From Fimenecus stercoravium (lineage in GTDB: Bacteria; Bacillota; Clostridia; Oscillospirales; Acutalibacteraceae): 8,386 nt of DNA. The notes beneath the pieces are model-generated. The model made no database searches and was not told the origin of the DNA. It was given only the letters and a program-made list of their open reading frames with translations. A program made the position numbers and the translations under genes. Below are positions 6,001 through 8,386 of this stretch, in pieces (position 1 is the first letter of the stretch; each line of letters opens with the position of its first letter). The stretch is from the NCBI GenBank assembly GCA_018711545.1, contig DVIC01000101.1, positions 1 to 8,386 of the forward strand. The letters are read 5' to 3'.

Positions 6001-7200
6001 ATGCTGACGCTTGATAAGATCTACCACGCTTCCTATCAACTGAAAGATGTGATCCGGCGCACGGACATGATTATGGCACCCGACATCAATCCCGATTGTG
6101 AGATCCACCTGAAAACAGAAAATCTGCAGAAAACAGGTTCTTTCAAAGTACGCGGCGCGGCATACAAAATTTCACAGCTCTCGGACGAAGAAAAGAAAAA
6201 AGGCGTAATCGCCTGCTCGGCGGGCAACCACGCACAGGGCGTGGCGCTTGCCGCGACCAAAAACGGGATCAAATCGCTGATCTGCCTGCCGGACGGCGCG
6301 CCGATCTCTAAGGTAGAAGCCACACGCAAATTCGGTGCGGAGATCTGTCTGGTGCCCGGTGTGTATGATGACGCATATAACCGTGCGCTGCAGCTCAAAG
6401 AAGAAAAGGGTTATACTTTTATCCACCCGTTTAACGACGAAGACGTCATTGCCGGTCAAGGCACCATCGGTCTGGAAATTTTAGAGCAGCTTCCCAACGT
6501 CGATGTTGTGATCGTTCCCGTCGGCGGCGGCGGGCTGATCTCCGGCGTTGCATATGCCATTAAAGCACTGAACCCGCAGGTCAAAGTCTACGGCGTACAG
6601 GCGGACGGCGCACCGAGCATGCTGCGCTCTATTGCCGACGGCAAGATCGAGGCGCTCGACGAGGTCTCGACCATTGCAGACGGTATCGCTGTAAAAGAGC
6701 CGGGCGATCTCACCTTTGCCCTTTGCCAAAAATATGTAGACGGCATTGTTTCGGTTTCTGAGGACGAGATCGCTGCTGCAATTTTGACACTCATTGAACA
6801 GCAGAAGCTGATTGCAGAGGGCGCGGGTGCAGTATCTGTCGCCGCTGCCATGTTCAATAAAGTGGATCTCAAAGGCAAAAAGGTTTGCTGCCTGGTTTCG
6901 GGCGGCAATATTGACGTGACGATCCTGTCACGTGTGATCAAGCGCGGCCTGTTGAAGTCCGGGCGCACGTTCTCCATGACCGTAGAATTGCTTGACAAAC
7001 CCGGTCAGCTGCAGGATGTGGCGGCTGCAATCGCCGCTGAAGGCGGAAATGTCATTTCCGTACATCACGAGCGTGCTTCGGAGGGTTCGGATATCAACGG
7101 CTGCTACCTGCGTCTTGTTATGGAAACGCGTAATTTTGAGCACATAGAATCCATTAAAAACGCGCTGATCGCGCGCGGATATAAAGTGCAGGCATATTGA
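6001..7200 (+). CDS. ilvA: Threonine ammonia-lyase (threonine dehydratase), medium form with ACT domain
   Basis: A PLP enzyme that deaminates threonine to 2-oxobutyrate, often serine to pyruvate as well. The 399 residues comprise a fold type II catalytic domain (about 1-320) and one C-terminal ACT domain (about 324-399, from FSMTVELLDKPGQLQDV), expected to bind an amino acid effector. Visible motifs: KTGSFKVRGA with the PLP Lys at 49, SAGNHAQG at 73-80, the phosphate-binding GGGG at 175-178, and SGGN at 300-303. The layout matches the single-ACT form of about 400 residues, not the E. coli biosynthetic enzyme of about 514. An in-frame GTG at 5995 would add two residues. I prefer the ATG because the purine-rich GAAGAG ends 10 nt before it, but the GTG remains possible. 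Whether it serves isoleucine synthesis or threonine breakdown cannot be decided here. ridA follows after 29 bp. Confidence 0.94.
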   Translation: MLTLDKIYHASYQLKDVIRRTDMIMAPDINPDCEIHLKTENLQKTGSFKVRGAAYKISQLSDEEKKKGVIACSAGNHAQGVALAATKNGIKSLICLPDGAPISKVEATRKFGAEICLVPGVYDDAYNRALQLKEEKGYTFIHPFNDEDVIAGQGTIGLEILEQLPNVDVVIVPVGGGGLISGVAYAIKALNPQVKVYGVQADGAPSMLRSIADGKIEALDEVSTIADGIAVKEPGDLTFALCQKYVDGIVSVSEDEIAAAILTLIEQQKLIAEGAGAVSVAAAMFNKVDLKGKKVCCLVSGGNIDVTILSRVIKRGLLKSGRTFSMTVELLDKPGQLQDVAAAIAAEGGNVISVHHERASEGSDINGCYLRLVMETRNFEHIESIKNALIARGYKVQAY

Positions 7201-7215
7201 TGCCATATTTCTCTG

Positions 7216-7221
7216 AAGGAG
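7216..7221 (+). promoter_or_regulatory. Ribosome binding site that fixes the ridA start
   Basis: AAGGAG lies 8 nt before the ATG at 7230. It supports that start over a TTG at 7197, which overlaps the ilvA stop and would add 11 residues not usual for the family. Confidence 0.8.
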
Positions 7222-7229
7222 TGTTTGAT

Positions 7230-7604
7230 ATGATCAAAACATTACACACGGACAATGCCCCCGCTGCGATCGGGCCGTATTCACAGGCGAAGATCGTCAA
7301 CGGCATCTTGTATGCCTCGGGTCAAATCGCGATCAATCCTGCTTCCGGCGAAGTGGAAGCAGATACAATTGAGGGACAGACGCAGCAGATCTGTGAAAAC
7401 ATCGGCGCAATTTTGGAAGCGGCGGGCACGGATTTTTCCAAAGTCATCAAGACCACCTGTTTTTTGAAAAATATGTCCGATTTTGCCGTATTTAACGGTA
7501 TATACGGCAGCTTTTTCACCTCGAAGCCCGCGCGTTCCTGCGTGGCTGCTGCTGCACTTCCGAAAGATGTGCTTGCGGAGATCGAGGTCATTGCCGAAGT
7601 ATAA
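7230..7604 (+). CDS. ridA: RidA family 2-iminobutanoate/2-iminopropanoate deaminase
   Basis: A small cytoplasmic enzyme (YjgF/YER057c/UK114 family, normally a trimer) that speeds hydrolysis of the enamine/imine intermediates released by PLP dehydratases, preventing damage to other PLP enzymes. The 124 residues match the family length. Key positions are GPYSQA at 15-20 (Tyr17), ASGQI at 29-33, and the signature region PARSCVAAAALPKDVLAEIEVIAEV spanning 100-124. The substrate-carboxylate Arg (102), the conserved Cys (104) and the catalytic-region Glu (117) are all present, as in active RidA and unlike the Arg-less subgroups. It lies 29 bp after ilvA on the same strand with no terminator between, so enzyme and detoxifier are probably made from one message. 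A strong hairpin follows. Confidence 0.96.
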   Translation: MIKTLHTDNAPAAIGPYSQAKIVNGILYASGQIAINPASGEVEADTIEGQTQQICENIGAILEAAGTDFSKVIKTTCFLKNMSDFAVFNGIYGSFFTSKPARSCVAAAALPKDVLAEIEVIAEV

Positions 7605-7630
7605 CGCATACTTTGCAACTAAAATACATA

Positions 7631-7666
7631 AAAACCGGCGGTGCGGAAATGCACCGTCGGTTTTTT
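7631..7666. terminator. Bidirectional intrinsic terminator between ridA and the ABC ATPase gene
   Basis: Arms AAAACCGGCGGTGC (7631-7644) and GCACCGTCGGTTTT (7651-7664) form a 14-bp stem with one G-T pair and a 6-nt loop. On the plus strand it is followed by six T (7661-7666), ending ridA. On the minus strand the A-rich left arm becomes a run of five T, so it can also end the converging ATPase transcript whose stop is at 7682. It fills most of the 77-bp gap. Confidence 0.9.
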
Positions 7667-7681
7667 GCATAGATTTAGAGT

Positions 7682-8386
7682 TTACAGCACTTTGGACAAA
7701 AACTCTTTTAACCGATCATTTTGCGGGTGGTTGAAGATCGCGTCCGGCGTCCCCTCTTCCAAGATCCTGCCTTCATCCATGAACAGTACACGGTCGGCGA
7801 CCTCGCGCGCAAAACCCATTTCATGCGTCACAACGACCATCGTCATACCGCTTTTTGCAAGATCTTTCATGACTTCCAATACCTCGCCGACCATTTCCGG
7901 GTCGAGTGCCGAGGTCGGTTCGTCAAACAGCATGACCTCCGGCTGCATGGCAAGCGAACGCACGATCGCTACGCGCTGTTTTTGCCCGCCGGATAACTGG
8001 GCGGGATATGCATCCGCCTTGTCGGCAAGCCCGACGCGCTCCAAAAGCTCCATAGCGTTGGCTTTGGTTTCCTCTTTGATTTGTTTAGCAGACTTGATCT
8101 CGGCACCGTCCGATTTCCTGCGCAGTTTTAACTTGCGCATCTGCTTTTTTGCAATATACTCGGGCGCAAGGGTGATATTCTCCAGCACGGTTTTATTATT
8201 GAACAAATTAAAATGCTGGAACACCATGCCCATTTTCTGCCGATGGACGTTGATATCCACCTTCATATCCGTAAGATCCACACCATGAAACAGGATGCTG
8301 CCGGAAGTTGGATCCTCCATGCAGTTAAGGCAGCGCAAAAACGTGCTCTTGCCAGAACCGGACGGCCCGATCACAACGACCTTTTC
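7682..8386 (-). CDS. Polar amino acid ABC transporter ATP-binding protein (partial, N-terminus beyond the right edge)
   Basis: The ATPase subunit of a polar amino acid uptake transporter (GlnQ/ArtP/HisP group). The frame stays open to base 8386, so the gene begins outside the window. Upstream of Walker A the visible residues EKVVV read into the usual strand before it, so the GTG at 8374 is not the true start. Visible residues number 234: Walker A GPSGSGKST at 7-15, Q-loop Gln57, signature LSGGQ at 131-135, Walker B VMLFDEP at 151-157, D-loop SALD at 159-162 and switch His188. The GTP..FNHPQNDRLKEFLSKVL end is typical of this group. Between the Q-loop and the signature a Lys/Arg-rich stretch of roughly 25 residues (about 82-108) lengthens the helical domain compared with GlnQ. 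Substrate cannot be told, since the permease and binding protein are outside. The gene ends at the shared terminator. Confidence 0.92.
   Translation of the reverse strand, partial: EKVVVIGPSGSGKSTFLRCLNCMEDPTSGSILFHGVDLTDMKVDINVHRQKMGMVFQHFNLFNNKTVLENITLAPEYIAKKQMRKLKLRRKSDGAEIKSAKQIKEETKANAMELLERVGLADKADAYPAQLSGGQKQRVAIVRSLAMQPEVMLFDEPTSALDPEMVGEVLEVMKDLAKSGMTMVVVTHEMGFAREVADRVLFMDEGRILEEGTPDAIFNHPQNDRLKEFLSKVL

Noticed and set aside
7197..7229. N-terminal extension of RidA from a TTG overlapping the ilvA stop
   Set aside because: AAGGAG is ideally spaced for the ATG at 7230, and the shorter protein matches RidA length.
7641..8288. 215-codon plus-strand frame opposite the ABC ATPase
   Set aside because: It starts inside the terminator hairpin and is Ser-rich antisense to an unmistakable ATPase.
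1..8386. Mobile element, CRISPR array, toxin-antitoxin pair or defence system
   Set aside because: No transposase, integrase, regular repeats or defence-type proteins appear. Every gene except the truncated one at the left edge falls in a familiar metabolic, transport or translation family.

Overview
The window reads as an ordinary chromosomal segment of a low- to mid-GC Gram-positive anaerobe, most likely a gut-type clostridium (Clostridia, possibly Oscillospirales). This rests on protein style (lipoprotein PotD, medium-form threonine ammonia-lyase with one ACT domain, a YbaK-domain protein of a type familiar from clostridia), strong AGGAGG-like ribosome binding sites, TTG starts, and clear -35/-10 promoters with 17-bp spacing. 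The species cannot be named from the sequence. No mobile element, CRISPR array, tRNA, rRNA or phage gene was seen.

Layout. Positions 1-4156, minus strand: a polyamine ABC importer operon read as potA, potB, potC, potD, then an unrecognised gene cut off by the left edge. The genes overlap or lie at most 21 bp apart. A good promoter sits at 4230-4258. Positions 4339-5829, minus strand: trpS (tryptophanyl-tRNA synthetase) followed 15 bp later by a YbaK-domain (trans-editing-type) protein, with a terminator-like hairpin at 4291-4320. Positions 5830-6000: a divergent promoter region. Positions 6001-7604, plus strand: ilvA (threonine ammonia-lyase) and ridA (enamine/imine deaminase). Positions 7631-7666: a strong hairpin that can terminate both converging transcripts. 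Positions 7682-8386, minus strand: most of a polar amino acid ABC transporter ATPase, cut by the right edge before its N-terminus.

How the genes work together. PotABCD imports spermidine and/or putrescine: PotD binds the ligand outside, PotB and PotC form the channel, PotA hydrolyses ATP. TrpS charges tRNA-Trp, and its operon partner is probably a tRNA-editing hydrolase. IlvA makes reactive enamine/imine intermediates while deaminating threonine or serine, and RidA speeds their hydrolysis to 2-keto acids, so their pairing is functionally coherent. No stretch over 300 bp lacks a gene. I did not find an undescribed system. The points most worth checking are the unknown gene at the end of the pot operon, a charged insert in the right-hand ATPase, the trpS/YbaK pairing, a small palindrome at the trpS transcription start, and the absence of a T-box leader on trpS.
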